From Desulfamplus sp. (lineage in GTDB: Bacteria; Desulfobacterota; Desulfobacteria; Desulfobacterales; Desulfobacteraceae): a stretch of 54,663 nucleotides of DNA. The stretch covers positions 1-54,663 of the forward strand of contig JADFZO010000010.1 in assembly GCA_015232465.1 (NCBI GenBank), written 5' to 3'. The position numbers were made by a program, and so were the translations under genes. Position 1 is the stretch's first letter, and each line of letters begins with the position of its first letter. Below the pieces are notes generated by a model. That model was not told where the DNA came from. It searched no databases and saw only the letters and a program-made list of their open reading frames with translations. This document shows positions 54,530 to 54,663 of the stretch, piece after piece.

Positions 54530-54663
54530 AGTTGATGAATTGATTAAATCATGGCAGCAATTCTAAATTTGAAAATTTATCCTGTTTTAGGGATTTTGAG
54601 TTGTTCGAACATACTGATGGCTATATATTGCCGTCAACAATTCAATGAAAATGTTTCAATTAA
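54530..54663. other. Window-end region with no supported gene
   Basis: No propeller-like sequence continues upstream of the TTG in any minus-strand frame. A plus-strand frame from ATG 54551 stays open to the edge (38 codons, hydrophobic N-terminus) but has no recognised similarity. The region could be the end of an inserted element that removed the 5' end of the propeller gene, but no inverted repeat is visible within the window. Confidence 0.4.

Noticed and set aside
54551..54663. Plus-strand frame running off the right edge
   Set aside because: Only 38 codons are visible, without recognised similarity or a ribosome-binding site; not enough to call a gene.

Overview
The window is about 54.7 kb of gene-dense, AT-rich bacterial DNA. 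The gene set suggests an anaerobic Gram-negative bacterium, most likely a deltaproteobacterium (Desulfobacterota, Desulfobacteraceae-like). Evidence for this: outer-membrane systems (TolC, TonB-dependent receptor, type II secretion), a cobalamin-riboswitch-controlled ThiC paralogue next to cobT, a citramalate route to isoleucine, a sigma-54 response regulator, an orphan larB, a NifX-like protein, and frequent TTG/GTG starts. The taxonomic call is an inference from gene content only.

Layout. 1-825: 3' part of a DNA methyltransferase cut by the window edge. 0.9-3.6 kb: proline racemase, an FmdB zinc-ribbon protein, citrate synthase. 3.7-6.6 kb: tRNA-Pro, then a cobalamin riboswitch and terminator in front of a ThiC-family gene (probably bzaF, for the anaerobic lower ligand of B12) and cobT. 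6.6-12.6 kb: purB, a hybrid sensor kinase, a NifX-like protein, an FMN-binding protein, an HD hydrolase and GAPDH. 12.7-18.9 kb: a 1410-residue PPDK-like phosphotransferase lacking the PEP/pyruvate barrel, a patatin-like lipase and larB.

18.9-30.0 kb is a branched-chain/aromatic amino-acid cluster. It opens with a textbook-type attenuator (Ile/Leu/Val-rich leader peptide, anti-terminator, terminator), followed by ilvD, ilvB, ilvN, cimA and a DAHP synthase-prephenate dehydratase fusion. Between ilvD and ilvB lies an AT-rich defence islet: a YoeB-type toxin-antitoxin pair followed by a type II restriction-modification operon (methyltransferase, endonuclease, second methyltransferase). The toxin-antitoxin pair is bracketed by two copies of the ilvD 3' end, a visible scar of the insertion.

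30.1-54.5 kb is entirely on the minus strand and is an envelope/secretion region. In transcription order from the right edge: a beta-propeller protein with a caspase-like domain whose catalytic residues look lost; type II secretion genes gspI-J-K-L-M-D; a tightly overlapping sensory set (ABC-type binding protein, histidine kinase, sigma-54 response regulator, TonB-dependent receptor); a CAP-domain protein, a subtilisin-like protease and a GspC-like protein; then SapC and a complete type I secretion system (TolC, ABC transporter, HlyD).

The points most worth following up are the reconstructed ilv attenuator, the insertion scar around the toxin-antitoxin/R-M islet, the BzaF reassignment of the thiC-like gene, the AroF-PheA fusion, the pseudo-caspase propeller protein and the barrel-less PPDK-like giant. 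No CRISPR array, rRNA or intact insertion sequence was seen.
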